DNA of 64,000 nt from Paenibacillus gallinarum (GCF_014836635.1 NZ_JACSQL010000003.1:310001-374000); one strand, 5' to 3'; counted from the first letter of the stretch, positions 51,830 to 61,243 are shown. Made by a program: numbers and translations. Notes: generated by a model from the letters alone, not told the origin.

Positions 51830-52735
51830 ATGTTTAAACGAGTAGACCGTCTCGCAATTGAATTGCCGCTTCCCCTGTCTTCAGGACCGGATCCGAACGG
51901 TGCCAGTGCAGTTCAGGAACTTATGGGTGGACGTTTCGGAGAGATGTCGACCTTGAATAATTATATGTTTCAGTCCTTCAACTTTAGAGGCAAATCTAAG
52001 TTGCGCCCGTTCTATGATATCGTGGCGAGTATTACAGCAGAAGAGTTTGGTCATGTTGAGCTTGTAGCAAATACGATTAATATTATGCTTAGCGGTACGA
52101 CATCTCCAGGAGATCCAGATACAACGCCGCTGCGAGTAGGTAAAGATGCACGGATGACATCTCATTTTATTGAGTCTGCACAGACTGCACTTCCTTATGA
52201 TTCCATGGGAAGACCTTGGAACGGGTCGTATGTGGTAAGCAGCGGGAATCTAATCTTCGATTTATTGCATAATTTCTTCTTGGAATGCGGAGCACGCACA
52301 CATAAAATGAGAGTGTATGAAATGACAGATCATCCGGCGGCTCGAGAAATGACCGGGTATTTACTTGTGCGTGGCGGTGTACATATTTTGGCTTATGCGA
52401 AAGCACTTGAAATGGCTACAGGAGTAGATGTAACTAAGTTATTCCCCATACCTAGACTCGATAATAAAGTATTTGATACGACAAGAAAATGGGAAGCGGC
52501 TGGAGAACATCGAAGACTTTACACATTCAGTGACAAAGACTATCAGCAGATTGCCCAGATCTGGAAAGGGGTTCATCCAACAGATGGGGGTAAACTTGAG
52601 GCGTTTGCGGGGCTGCCAGGATATAGCGGACCTGTACCTGAATTACCGGACTTACCTGAAGAATTTGCCCCTGGGATCTCTGCGGAAGATCTTATTCTAA
52701 TAGCGGAAAGGTTAAAAAGGTCTGCAGGTCTTTGA
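51830..52735 (+). CDS. Manganese catalase
   Basis: About 301 residues with the four-helix dimanganese pattern: LQELMGGRFGEMSTLNNYMFQSF-type first helix (GGRFGEMSTLNNYMFQSFNF), the ligand pair ASITAEEFGHVELVANTI, and HNFFLECGARTHKMRVYEM with the second Glu-His set. It splits hydrogen peroxide. ATG 51830 follows GGAGG; the frame is open farther upstream but that part does not fit the family. It has its own terminators. Confidence 0.92.
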   Translation: MFKRVDRLAIELPLPLSSGPDPNGASAVQELMGGRFGEMSTLNNYMFQSFNFRGKSKLRPFYDIVASITAEEFGHVELVANTINIMLSGTTSPGDPDTTPLRVGKDARMTSHFIESAQTALPYDSMGRPWNGSYVVSSGNLIFDLLHNFFLECGARTHKMRVYEMTDHPAAREMTGYLLVRGGVHILAYAKALEMATGVDVTKLFPIPRLDNKVFDTTRKWEAAGEHRRLYTFSDKDYQQIAQIWKGVHPTDGGKLEAFAGLPGYSGPVPELPDLPEEFAPGISAEDLILIAERLKRSAGL

Positions 52736-52776
52736 TTATATAGCGATGGGATAATGTAACATATAAGGACCATAAA

Positions 52777-52810
52777 AGGAACCCGTGTTTTGTAAAAGAC
52801 CAGGTTCCTT
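52777..52810 (+). terminator. First hairpin after manganese catalase
   Basis: AAGGAACC (52777-52784) and GGTTCCTT (52803-52810) form an 8-bp stem around an 18-base loop. It precedes a stronger hairpin. Confidence 0.5.
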
Positions 52811-52856
52811 AAAAAGACTCAGACCGTTCTTAGGAAAGAACGGTCTGAGTCTTTTT
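52811..52856. terminator. Bidirectional terminator between manganese catalase and nrdF
   Basis: AAAAAGACTCAGACCGTTCTT and its exact inverted copy form a 21-bp stem with a 4-base loop, ending in T5 on each strand. Confidence 0.9.
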
Positions 52857-52903
52857 GATACTTGAATCAATTTCATAACTCATTAAATCGATTCACTTAC
52901 TAT

Positions 52904-53878
52904 TTATTTATCGAATTCATCAAAATTGAAATCATCATCCGTCAGCGGTTCTACTTTCAAAGCACGAATGTAACCATTTCCTTTTTTGGAGAAGAAGTCA
53001 TGCTGTTTGGTGTGAGTGCTAATCCCGTTTAACACAATGGGGTTAACTTCTTCGTCTTCAAATAGGGGTTCAAAGCCGAGGTTCATCATCGCTTTGTTAG
53101 CGTTATAGCGCAAGAATACTTCTACATCCTCCACTAAATCAATAGGAGTATAAACCTCTTTCGTGTATTGCAACTCGTTGAGATGAAGCTTTTGTAATAA
53201 ATCGACGAGGTTCTGATACAACTCTCTTTGTTCTTCTGGATCTAAAGTGGCATAAATTTCTTGTGCTAACACACCAACATACACACCGTGAATACTCTCG
53301 TCACGTAGAATGAGATCAATGATTTCCCCACTGCATGTTAGTTTTCCTTGCCCCGCTAAATAGAGCGGATAGAAGAAACCACTGTAGAACAAATAACTCT
53401 CAAGCAGGACAGAAGCGCACATCGCCATAAATAAATCTTTAGAGGTTTCTATACTCGTGTAATACTCACGAATGATTTCTGCTTTGGTTTGCAGATAAGG
53501 ATTTTCTTCTACCCAGCGGAATACTTGATCAATTTCTTCCGTTGAGGCCAAGGTTGTGAAAATACTGCTGTAAGACTTCGCATGAATTTGTTCCATCATC
53601 GCCATAAAACTAAGAACGGCTTTACGCTGGAGCCCGTCAACATGCTCCATGATCTGGGGCATGCCAACGCCTCCTTGAATGGTATCCAGGAGGGTAAGGC
53701 CTCCAAGAACTTTCATATAAGCATCTTTTTCTGTATCACTGAGCGTTACCCAGGTCATTTTGTCATCAGATAAAGGGATTTCGTCATCGGTCCAAAATTG
53801 CATGATGTTCTGATTCCAGAACATCAGTGTGAATTCATCATCTGCACGATTCCAGTTCACAGCTTGAATTGCCGGCAT
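52904..53878 (-). CDS. nrdF: Class Ib ribonucleotide reductase beta subunit NrdF
   Basis: The 324-residue protein carries the dimetal site and radical tyrosine of class Ib: DTIQGG with the first Asp, [16 protein letters not shown] with Glu, His and the Tyr of KSYSSIF, and [16 protein letters not shown] with the distal Glu and His. It uses Mn(III)2-tyrosyl radical made with NrdI. It is the last gene of nrdI-nrdE-nrdF. Confidence 0.94.
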   Translation of the reverse strand: MPAIQAVNWNRADDEFTLMFWNQNIMQFWTDDEIPLSDDKMTWVTLSDTEKDAYMKVLGGLTLLDTIQGGVGMPQIMEHVDGLQRKAVLSFMAMMEQIHAKSYSSIFTTLASTEEIDQVFRWVEENPYLQTKAEIIREYYTSIETSKDLFMAMCASVLLESYLFYSGFFYPLYLAGQGKLTCSGEIIDLILRDESIHGVYVGVLAQEIYATLDPEEQRELYQNLVDLLQKLHLNELQYTKEVYTPIDLVEDVEVFLRYNANKAMMNLGFEPLFEDEEVNPIVLNGISTHTKQHDFFSKKGNGYIRALKVEPLTDDDFNFDEFDK

Positions 53879-53923
53879 TTTATATCAAACTCCTATCTTA
53901 ATAGCGCTAAAAGATCATTACTT

Positions 53924-56008
53924 TTATATAGAACAAGCAAGACATTCTTCCATCGTTAGCTTGTTAGTACGTGTATAATACAGAGATTTGAGCCCTTTAT
54001 GAGCAGCATAGAGGTAGCACCGAGCCAAGTATCTAGTCGATACATCACTGTTCACATGCAGTACCGTCGAGATACCTTGGTCAACGTGAGGCTGAATTTC
54101 TGCAATCAAGTCAATCACTTTGAATTGATCCATCTGATACGCCGATTTGTAATAGAAGAGATTATCTTTTTGCAAGTATGGCATTGGATAATACGTTGTT
54201 GAATTTGCATAGGTACGTGTCTCAATCTGCTCTACGATCGGCATTACACTCGATGTTGCGTTTTGGATATAAGAAATGCTGGCTGTTGGAGCAATAGCCA
54301 TACGATATGCGTGATAGAGACCATTCTCCATAACCTCAGACTTTAGTAGTTTCCAATCATCCGGAGTAGGGATGTAGATTCCGTTAAATAATGCTTGTAC
54401 TTTGGATGTTGCAGGACGGTAATCGGTGGTTAGATAACGATCGAAGTAAACTCCCGTCGCATAATCCGATTCTTCAAATCCATAGAACCGCTGACCCGTT
54501 TGCTTAGAAAACTCCATACTTTTTTCCAAGGAGTGATAATTCATTGTCATGAAGAAGGTACGCACAAAGTCTTTGGCTTCAGTGCTTTCATAAGCAATCT
54601 TGTTTTTGGCAAAATAACCGTGAAGATTCATTACACCGAGGCCGACAGAATGCATTTCAGCATTTGCTTTTGCAACACCTGGAGCATTGTCAATATGAGT
54701 CATATCGCTGACAGAGGTCAGTGCAATCATACCTTCATGAACTGATTCCTTGAGCTTACCGCTCTCCATAACATTTACAATATTAAGGGAAGCAAGATTA
54801 CAGCTAATATCTTTACGAATGATGTCGGGCTGTCCGTAATCCGTAATTTCAGAAGTCTCCTGCAGTTGGAAAATCTCTGTACAGAGGTTTGACATTTTTA
54901 CTTGTCCTACATTTTTTAGCGGATGAGCTTGATTCGCGTTTGTTTTATTGACGATATACGGATAGCCGGATTCAAGCTGAACCATCGCTATTTTGGTCAG
55001 CATATCGCGTGCTCCCATGACTTTTTTCTTCTTCACACGATCGTCAGCCAGCAGCGTGTCATACATTACGTCAAGATCCATATCATCCAAATGAATACCA
55101 TAATTCTTATATACACTATAAGGCGCGAAAACATAGAGCGGCTCATTATCTTGAGCCAGCTTATAGAAACGATTTGGAACTATAAGACCGATTGAAAGTG
55201 TTTTTAGACGAATTTTCTCATCTGCATTAATTTTTTTGCTATCCAGGAACTCCATTACATCCCAGCCGAAAATATTATAATAAGCGGCTCCCGAGCCTTT
55301 ACGTTGTCCCATCTGGTCTGCATAAGAGAAACCATCTTCCATCAGTTTCAGAACAGGCGTAATTCCTTTAGCAGCACCTTCAACGCCCTTAATAGCTTCC
55401 CCACGAGCACGCAGTTTGGATAAGTTAACCGCAACGCCGCCGCCAATTTTGGACAATTGCATACAAGTGTTCAGTACATAGTTAATCGAGTTGAGTGCAT
55501 CATCCATTTCAAGCAGGAAGCAAGAAACGAGTTCACCCCGCCGACTTTTTCCTGCATTTAAAAATGTGGGAGTTGCAGGTTGAAGGCGCTGCTCCATCAT
55601 AGAACGAGACAACAAACAAGCCGTATCAAAGTTTCCTCGCCCTAGCTGAAGAGCGACTGCCGCTACACGATCAGCATACGATTCAAGGTAGGTTTTTCGG
55701 TCACGGCTTCGAAGTGCATAGTCCGTATAGAATTTGGATGCTGCCATGTAGGAAGGGAACTGGTACCCATAGCCGTGTGTAATTTCAAATACGGTTCTAA
55801 CTTCATCCAGGGTATAAACAGCATAAAAATCTTCGTAATAATCTTGTTCAATCATATATTTGATCTGCTCATCAATGCTCGTAAACTGCAGACTTTTACT
55901 TTTTACTTCTTCCATGAATTCCTCTACAGCTTCTTTGTCTTTATGTAATTGAAAGAAACCATCAGAGTCACGCTGTAGTAACATGTTGTTTAATTCAATA
56001 TGACGCAA
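53924..56008 (-). CDS. nrdE: Class Ib ribonucleotide reductase alpha subunit NrdE
   Basis: The 694-residue catalytic subunit has the active-site region VSCFLLEMDDALNSINYVLNTC, CNLASLNIVNVMESG, and C-terminal LTMEECLACSI with the two redox cysteines reduced by NrdH or thioredoxin. TTG 56008 overlaps nrdI by 14 bases and follows GAGGTGAG, giving coupled translation. The length fits NrdE, which lacks the ATP-cone. Confidence 0.94.
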   Translation of the reverse strand: MRHIELNNMLLQRDSDGFFQLHKDKEAVEEFMEEVKSKSLQFTSIDEQIKYMIEQDYYEDFYAVYTLDEVRTVFEITHGYGYQFPSYMAASKFYTDYALRSRDRKTYLESYADRVAAVALQLGRGNFDTACLLSRSMMEQRLQPATPTFLNAGKSRRGELVSCFLLEMDDALNSINYVLNTCMQLSKIGGGVAVNLSKLRARGEAIKGVEGAAKGITPVLKLMEDGFSYADQMGQRKGSGAAYYNIFGWDVMEFLDSKKINADEKIRLKTLSIGLIVPNRFYKLAQDNEPLYVFAPYSVYKNYGIHLDDMDLDVMYDTLLADDRVKKKKVMGARDMLTKIAMVQLESGYPYIVNKTNANQAHPLKNVGQVKMSNLCTEIFQLQETSEITDYGQPDIIRKDISCNLASLNIVNVMESGKLKESVHEGMIALTSVSDMTHIDNAPGVAKANAEMHSVGLGVMNLHGYFAKNKIAYESTEAKDFVRTFFMTMNYHSLEKSMEFSKQTGQRFYGFEESDYATGVYFDRYLTTDYRPATSKVQALFNGIYIPTPDDWKLLKSEVMENGLYHAYRMAIAPTASISYIQNATSSVMPIVEQIETRTYANSTTYYPMPYLQKDNLFYYKSAYQMDQFKVIDLIAEIQPHVDQGISTVLHVNSDVSTRYLARCYLYAAHKGLKSLYYTRTNKLTMEECLACSI

Positions 56009-56354
56009 TGCGGCTCACCTCTTGTTTAAAATATTCAACATCACTTTTTGTACCGGATAATTCGAATTTACTAATAATAGGAACGTTATAAGATGCGGAT
56101 ATCAAATCTGCACTTTTCGCAAAACGTTCACCCCAGTTACGGTTACCGCTCGCAGCAACGCCGATGAGGTATTTCGAGTTTTTTTGCAAAAAAGAAGACA
56201 CCTTATCAGGTATCTGTCCAAAACCTGTTGTATACGTGATGAGTACATAGGGTTCATCAATCGTCATTTGATTCTGAATTTGAACTGCCGGAAGTGAAAG
56301 TTTCGAAATGAATCTTTTTACATTTCCAGTCATGGAATCATAAACAATTAACAA
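55995..56354 (-). CDS. nrdI: NrdI flavodoxin-like activator of NrdF
   Basis: About 119 residues of flavodoxin fold: LLIVYDSMTGNVKRFISKL for the FMN phosphate loop, VLITYTTGFGQIPDKV, and GVAASGNRNWGERFAKSAD. NrdI supplies oxidant for the NrdF manganese centre. TTG 56354 is chosen because AAGGGGGA lies 8 bases upstream and the protein then begins MLIVYDSMTG like other NrdI. A longer frame from ATG 56387 has the ribosome site inside it. Confidence 0.9.
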   Translation of the reverse strand: MLIVYDSMTGNVKRFISKLSLPAVQIQNQMTIDEPYVLITYTTGFGQIPDKVSSFLQKNSKYLIGVAASGNRNWGERFAKSADLISASYNVPIISKFELSGTKSDVEYFKQEVSRIASY

Positions 56355-56397
56355 TATCTTATCCCCCTTGATTGATAAAAAAGGCATTAATTTTATA

Positions 56398-56438
56398 CTA
56401 TATATAGACTGTGTTTATAATTTTAAATCAATATATAG
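56398..56438. promoter_or_regulatory. Pair of NrdR boxes upstream of nrdI
   Basis: CTATATATAG (56398-56407) and CAATATATAG (56429-56438) both fit the NrdR box core CWATATATWG. Their centres are 31 bases apart, about three helical turns, as is usual for NrdR pairs. NrdR represses nrd genes when dATP is high. Confidence 0.75.
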
Positions 56439-56447
56439 AATTGTCAA
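56420..56447 (-). promoter_or_regulatory. Sigma-A-type promoter for nrdIEF
   Basis: On the minus strand, TTGACA (56442-56447) is 16 bases from TAAAAT (56420-56425). One NrdR box is in the spacer and the other just downstream, so both would block transcription. Confidence 0.7.
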
Positions 56448-56559
56448 ATGTTTTTAAGAGTCATGTATGACTCTTTATTCCAAATTTCCAAGATAGAGAT
56501 TGAAACCTGAGATGATTCCAATTCGTATTCATAACTATATAAATTGGAGGCGATTTTAA

Positions 56560-56766
56560 ATGAGTGGAAGAGGCTGTTTTAAATGCGGAGGTTTGGAAGC
56601 GGACACCAAAGAAGTTGCGATGACAGGTACTGGATTATCAAAAATGTTTGATATACAAAATAATCAATTTATTGTAGTTTACTGCAAAAATTGCGGGTAT
56701 TCCGAATTCTATAACAAGAAATCCTCGAAGGCTTCGAATATCATCGACTTCTTTTTCGGTGGATAA
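56560..56766 (+). CDS. Small zinc-ribbon protein
   Basis: A 68-residue protein with two cysteine pairs: GCFKCGG near residue 6 and YCKNCGY near residue 42, making a treble-clef or zinc-ribbon fold. It fits the zinc-ribbon nucleic-acid-binding family common in Bacillota. ATG follows TGGAGG. Function unknown; monocistronic with its own terminator. Confidence 0.85.
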   Translation: MSGRGCFKCGGLEADTKEVAMTGTGLSKMFDIQNNQFIVVYCKNCGYSEFYNKKSSKASNIIDFFFGG

Positions 56767-56814
56767 GTTTTCAAAAGAGAGCCTTGGAATTACTTTTTGA
56801 ATATAAGGAAATAA

Positions 56815-56855
56815 GGACGAAATTCAGGGACTACCCTGGTGTTTCGTCCTTTTTC
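56815..56855 (+). terminator. Rho-independent terminator
   Basis: GGACGAAA and TTTCGTCC with an inner CAGGG/CCCTG pair, followed by six T. Confidence 0.9.
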
Positions 56856-56928
56856 ATGTTTTTTAACATCATGAATACATAATATCCTTATACCATTCAC
56901 CCATCGTTTTTTATATATCAACTCTACC

Positions 56929-56942
56929 TGAAAACGCTTTAT
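56929..56942 (+). promoter_or_regulatory. cre-like site over the -10 box of the galactanase gene
   Basis: TGAAAACGCTTTAT fits the cre consensus at 12 of 14 positions and overlaps TATAAT (56940-56945), a likely -10 box for the GH53 gene. Confidence 0.45.
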
Positions 56943-56977
56943 AATATGTGTATTGACACATAGAAGGGAAGAACTTT

Positions 56978-58105
56978 ATGACTCGTTTGTTTGTTAAAGG
57001 CGCAGACATCTCCATGCTGAAAGAAGTTGAAGACTTCGGAGGGAGATATTATCTAGGTGAGGAACAAAAAGACTTATTCGAAATATTACAAATAAAAGGA
57101 TTGAATACGGTTAGATTGCGCTTGTGGGTGAACCCATATGATGAAGAAGGTAAGCCATATATGGGCGGCACGAATGATCTGGAGACGACGATTGAACTGG
57201 CAAAAAGAGCAAAAGCACACGGAATGCAGTTTATGCTAGATTTTCATTACAGTGATTTTTGGGCAGATCCGAAGAAACAAGACAAGCCAAAGGCTTGGCA
57301 GTCTTATACAGGTGAGAGGTTGCAAGAGGAAGTATATCGCTATACCAAGGAAGTGCTTGAAGTATGCAGACTGTGCGATGTCATGCCGGATCTGGTACAA
57401 ATTGGAAATGAGACAACGAACGGCATGCTTTGGCCAGAAGGTAAAACACCTACCTATGTTCCTGAAAAGCAAAGCTTTGAAGAAACAGAAGCAGCGCAGT
57501 GGGATAAGTCGTACGATTCACTTGCGGCACTATTGAAAGCAGGTGTGCGGGCAGCAAGAGAAGCAGGACCTATGAAAATTATTTTGCACCTTGATGCCGG
57601 TGGGCAAAATGTATTATACCGCACATGGTTTGATGAAATGAGTAAACGAAATGTAGATTATGATATTATCGGTTTATCTTACTATCCGATCTGGCATGGC
57701 GGTCTCGAAGATTTACAGTTTAATTTGGAAGACATTAGTGCTCGCTTTAATAAAGAGGTGCTAGTTGTAGAAACGGCTTATGGACATACGACGGAAAGTT
57801 TGTCTGGAGCAGATATTTTCACAGAAGAAATGTCCAAAATTGCTGGATATCCGCCAACGGTGGAAGGCCAGGGGCAGTTTCTTCAAGATTTAATGGAGAC
57901 AGTCCGTAAGATTCCTGACGGAAAAGGTCTCGGTATCGTATACTGGGAGCCGGCTTGGCTGCCGGTAAAAGGGACGAGCTGGGCAAGTCTGGCCGGTATG
58001 AAATATGGCAACGATGTCTCGGAAATGGGAAATCATTGGGCCAATCAAGGATTGTTCGATTTTGAGGGTAAGGCACTTGCTTCATTAGATGTGTTCCTAA
58101 AATAA
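56978..58105 (+). CDS. Arabinogalactan endo-beta-1,4-galactanase, GH53
   Basis: A 375-residue (beta/alpha)8 enzyme: FVKGADISMLKEVEDFGGRY, VRLRLWVNPYDEEG, LDFHYSDFWADPKKQDKP, acid/base Glu in LVQIGNETTNGMLW and nucleophile Glu in VLVVETAYGHT, then GIVYWEPAWLP near the end. It has no signal peptide, so it would act inside the cell on imported galactooligosaccharides, unlike the common secreted GanB type. ATG 56978 has GAAGGGAAG upstream. A terminator follows before the AraC gene. Confidence 0.91.
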   Translation: MTRLFVKGADISMLKEVEDFGGRYYLGEEQKDLFEILQIKGLNTVRLRLWVNPYDEEGKPYMGGTNDLETTIELAKRAKAHGMQFMLDFHYSDFWADPKKQDKPKAWQSYTGERLQEEVYRYTKEVLEVCRLCDVMPDLVQIGNETTNGMLWPEGKTPTYVPEKQSFEETEAAQWDKSYDSLAALLKAGVRAAREAGPMKIILHLDAGGQNVLYRTWFDEMSKRNVDYDIIGLSYYPIWHGGLEDLQFNLEDISARFNKEVLVVETAYGHTTESLSGADIFTEEMSKIAGYPPTVEGQGQFLQDLMETVRKIPDGKGLGIVYWEPAWLPVKGTSWASLAGMKYGNDVSEMGNHWANQGLFDFEGKALASLDVFLK

Positions 58106-58115
58106 AGGAATTGAA

Positions 58116-58159
58116 AAAAGCCGAGTATAGAGTTTTGGGCTCTATACTTGGTTTATTTT
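58116..58159 (+). terminator. Rho-independent terminator after GH53
   Basis: AAAGCCGAGTATAGAG and CTCTATACTTGGTTT pair with one mismatch around TTTTGGG, followed by ATTTT. It also shows that the AraC gene starts further on. Confidence 0.75.
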
Positions 58160-58203
58160 GTTATCATATGAATATTGAAGGGTCATTGAAGGGAGAGGAT
58201 AAG

Positions 58204-59082
58204 GTGAACTGGGGCGATGAGAACAGAAGATGTGTATTTAATACAATAGAGCGCTCGCTTCCATTATTTGTTGAAACGATTGGATATAGTGCTTGGGAAC
58301 GGATATTTACACGAACGGACGGATACCCGTATTATCACTGGCTATATACTTTGGAAGGGGAAGGAAGTATGGAAATGAGGGGAGAACGCTTCCTGCTGAC
58401 GTCAGGTCAAGGAATACTACTCACCCCATTTACACCGCATTCCTATTCCCCTGCATCAGATCGATGGGTAACCGTATACATTACATTTGGCGGAACTGCT
58501 GCTGAGGCTATACTGAACTCGCTTGATATGAATACTTCCGCGATCTATTCTATCGATTCAGAAGGTGCATCTTTCGTATCTCTCATGGAAGAGATGATTT
58601 ATAAAGCGGATTGGGATACGGAGCTCTCTGGAATGGAATTATCTACAGCACTCTATCGTTTTCTTATGCTGTTAAGAAACTACGGTATGCGTGACGAACA
58701 GCCCTCATTATCTCAATATTATGATAAGCTTCGTCCCGTTGTGCGATGGATGGAAGAGCATTTTTCATCGAATGTGGGGCTGGCTGAGATGGTGGAACAA
58801 GCGAATATGAGTGTTTCGTACTTGAATGAGCTTTTTCGGGATGCATTTGATATGAGTCCATACTCTTACCTGATCCACCTTCGTCTCCGTCAAGCTAAAA
58901 AAATGATGATCATGAATCCTGATAAGACTCTCAAAGAAGTGTCGGCACAGACTGGATTTAACGATGTGAGTCATTTCGTGGCAACGTTCCGAAAAAAGGA
59001 AGGCATTACACCCGCCAAATATAGAGAGCTACATATTTCTACGGAATCATCATCTGAAAACACTTCTCAAAGAACGAATTGA
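58204..59082 (+). CDS. AraC family transcriptional regulator
   Basis: About 292 residues: an N-terminal cupin-type sensing domain (WLYTLEGEGSMEMRGERFLL, GILLTPFTPHSYSP) and a C-terminal AraC domain (VGLAEMVEQANMSVSYLNELF... and KTLKEVSAQTGFNDVSHFVATF, ending GITPAKYREL). GTG 58204 follows GGGAGAGG; a longer frame runs through the terminator hairpin and is unlikely. It lies just after the galactanase, so control of galactan use is likely. Confidence 0.88.
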   Translation: MNWGDENRRCVFNTIERSLPLFVETIGYSAWERIFTRTDGYPYYHWLYTLEGEGSMEMRGERFLLTSGQGILLTPFTPHSYSPASDRWVTVYITFGGTAAEAILNSLDMNTSAIYSIDSEGASFVSLMEEMIYKADWDTELSGMELSTALYRFLMLLRNYGMRDEQPSLSQYYDKLRPVVRWMEEHFSSNVGLAEMVEQANMSVSYLNELFRDAFDMSPYSYLIHLRLRQAKKMMIMNPDKTLKEVSAQTGFNDVSHFVATFRKKEGITPAKYRELHISTESSSENTSQRTN

Positions 59083-59091
59083 ATAAATTAA

Positions 59092-59120
59092 AAAAGCAAC
59101 CGAGATATCCGGTTGCTTTC
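59092..59120 (+). terminator. Rho-independent terminator
   Basis: GCAACCG and CGGTTGC with loop AGATATC, then TTTCTTG. Confidence 0.8.
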
Positions 59121-59142
59121 TTGTGTGAATTTTTCACACAAG
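59120..59142. repeat. Second palindrome in the 308-bp gap
   Basis: CTTGTGTGAA and TTCACACAAG form a 10-bp inverted repeat with a 3-base centre just after the terminator. The rest of the 59083-59390 gap is very AT-rich, with a likely -10 box TATAAT at 59338-59343 and nothing else that I can support. Confidence 0.6.
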
Positions 59143-59390
59143 GTTAATTCTTGTCTTTCTACTCTTTCGGAAGCATAACCTACCATTGATGTTATTATTT
59201 CAACATATGAAAAATTCACAATAATAAAATCAATAACGCTTTCTATCTACTCCTCCTACAACCAACCTTATTCCGTATCTATTTCATTACATTGGTATTA
59301 AAAAACAAAAAACATATTATTCTAAAAAAAGATAGTTTATAATATCGGAAAATTAAAAATTCACTAAAAAATAGAAATGGGAGGAATCCG

Positions 59391-60404
59391 ATGATTCAGT
59401 ATCCATTTTTAGAAAAGGGAACGACCATTGGAGTTACGGCACCTTCATCGGGAGTTGATAAGACATTACATAAACTGCTTGAGCAGGCAGTCCTTCGTCT
59501 AGAGGCGAAAGGATACGGCGTGGTTTGCGGTCAAACGGTGTGGACTCAGCATAAAGCGAAATCAGCACCTGCCAGCATACGCGCTGATGAACTAAATGAT
59601 TTTTTGCAGAATGACAAAATTGGTATGATTTTTCCGCCTTGGGGTGGGGAGTTATTAATTGAGATCTTGGATCAGATTGAATACGAACGAATTCAGCCAA
59701 AGTGGATCCTGGGTTACTCAGATACAAGTGTGTTGCTGCTGGCCATTACGCTTATGACGGGAATTGCTACAGCGCACGGTACGAATCTGATGGATATAAG
59801 AGGAATATACTCGGACGAGACGACTGCCATGTGGGAAACGGTTCTAGCTACACGGCCTGGTAAAACAAATCAGCAAATCTCTTCAGAACAATATCAGAAG
59901 AAATGGAACCACGAGGAGCCTTCACCCTGTATCTTCAAATTAACAGAACCTACCGAGTGGAAGACGATATTAGGATCGTCTGTTACTTTGCGAGGGCGTT
60001 TACTTGGTGGCTGCATTGATGTTATCCGGCATTTGATAGGGACTCCTTATGGTGATGTGCAAACATTTCAGCGTCAGTATATTCATAGTGAACCCATTCT
60101 TTGGTATTTAGAAAATTGTGAACTCAGTACAACGGACCTTCGTAGGTCTCTTGTTCAAATGAAACTGGCAGGTTGGTTTGCTCATTGCAGCGGTATTTTA
60201 TTTGGACGAAGCCATGCGAATAAGTCAGTAGAAGGTTATGATGAACGGGATGTATACAAAGAAATTGCGGAAGAACTGGGTATCCCTGTCGTTTACGATA
60301 TAGACTGTGGGCATATGCCACCTCAGATCACGTTGGTGAACGGAGCAGTAGCAGAGATTGAGGTGAGGAATGGCAAAGCTGCAATCATACAGATTTTTGA
60401 GTGA
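59391..60404 (+). CDS. S66 family serine peptidase (LD-carboxypeptidase/MccF-like)
   Basis: A 337-residue protein with the S66 layout: GTTIGVTAPSSGV at the N-terminus, FPPWGGELLIEILDQI, nucleophile Ser in ILGYSDTSVLL, and the C-terminal Glu and His around YLENCELSTTDLRR and YDIDCGHMPPQITLVNGA. Family members cleave L,D-peptides of cell-wall muropeptides or, like MccF, inactivate microcin C-type nucleotide peptides. No signal peptide is seen, which suits either role. ATG follows GGGAGGAAT. Confidence 0.88.
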   Translation: MIQYPFLEKGTTIGVTAPSSGVDKTLHKLLEQAVLRLEAKGYGVVCGQTVWTQHKAKSAPASIRADELNDFLQNDKIGMIFPPWGGELLIEILDQIEYERIQPKWILGYSDTSVLLLAITLMTGIATAHGTNLMDIRGIYSDETTAMWETVLATRPGKTNQQISSEQYQKKWNHEEPSPCIFKLTEPTEWKTILGSSVTLRGRLLGGCIDVIRHLIGTPYGDVQTFQRQYIHSEPILWYLENCELSTTDLRRSLVQMKLAGWFAHCSGILFGRSHANKSVEGYDERDVYKEIAEELGIPVVYDIDCGHMPPQITLVNGAVAEIEVRNGKAAIIQIFE

Positions 60405-60558
60405 TAAATCTTAGCCCCTATTCGTTAGAAGACAAATATGATCCGATTTTCTTATGGTTTTAGTAGAAAAGTTCGACAGTTACACATCTTGTTGGCTTCC
60501 ATTATGTTAAATTAGAAGTGCAAAACATAAAAATATCTTAGGATTGGTGTGGTGAATC

Positions 60559-61227
60559 TTGATTTTTGAGGAAGTTATATTGAACACTCACGAATTAAAG
60601 GATTTAAAAACATTCTATGTCCAAACCATAGGACTAGGTTTAGTAAAAGAAGATACCAATTCATTTACAATTGCCGTTGGGGAAACGAATCTCACATTTG
60701 TTCTAACCGACGAGGAAGAGAACCCTTTTTATCACTTCGCAGTGAATATTAATGAGGACAAATTTAAACTTGCTAAGGCATATCTGTCAGAACGGGTTAC
60801 TTTGCTAAAAAGCGAATCGCAAGATGAGTTCGAGTTTGAAAGTTGGAACGCTCATGCTGTCTATTTTTGTGATCCAGCGGGGAACATTGTTGAATTTATC
60901 GCTCGCCATAATATCAAAAGTAAAAGTGTTTCTTCCAATGAATTTACGAATGAAGATATTCTATGTGTTAGTGAAGTGGGATTACCCGTTCCTGATGTGG
61001 AAAGCGTGGTCTCTGCATTAGAAGCAGACATGAACCTGCCTTTATGGAAAGGGGATCGTTCCATATTTCAGCCTGTCGGGGATGAACATGGACTGTTTAT
61101 TGTAGTTGTTACAGACCGGATTTGGTTGCCAACGAGTAAGAAAGCTACCATTTTCCCGATAACCATTAAAATAAAAGACAATGATAAAAAATACAACTTC
61201 TCAAATTTGCCTTATCAAATTATATAA
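60559..61227 (+). CDS. VOC family protein (glyoxalase/bleomycin-resistance fold)
   Basis: A 222-residue protein with two VOC-like beta-alpha-beta-beta-beta units. The first reads EEVILNTHELKDLKTFYVQTIGLGLV to AVYFCDPAGNIVEFIAR; the second is weaker (VGLPVPDVESVVSALEADMNL... to GLFIVVVTDR). The substrate and metal ligands are not certain. TTG 60559 is preceded only by a weak G-rich site. A terminator follows. Confidence 0.8.
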   Translation: MIFEEVILNTHELKDLKTFYVQTIGLGLVKEDTNSFTIAVGETNLTFVLTDEEENPFYHFAVNINEDKFKLAKAYLSERVTLLKSESQDEFEFESWNAHAVYFCDPAGNIVEFIARHNIKSKSVSSNEFTNEDILCVSEVGLPVPDVESVVSALEADMNLPLWKGDRSIFQPVGDEHGLFIVVVTDRIWLPTSKKATIFPITIKIKDNDKKYNFSNLPYQII

Positions 61228-61243
61228 AGAGTAATCATGATGA

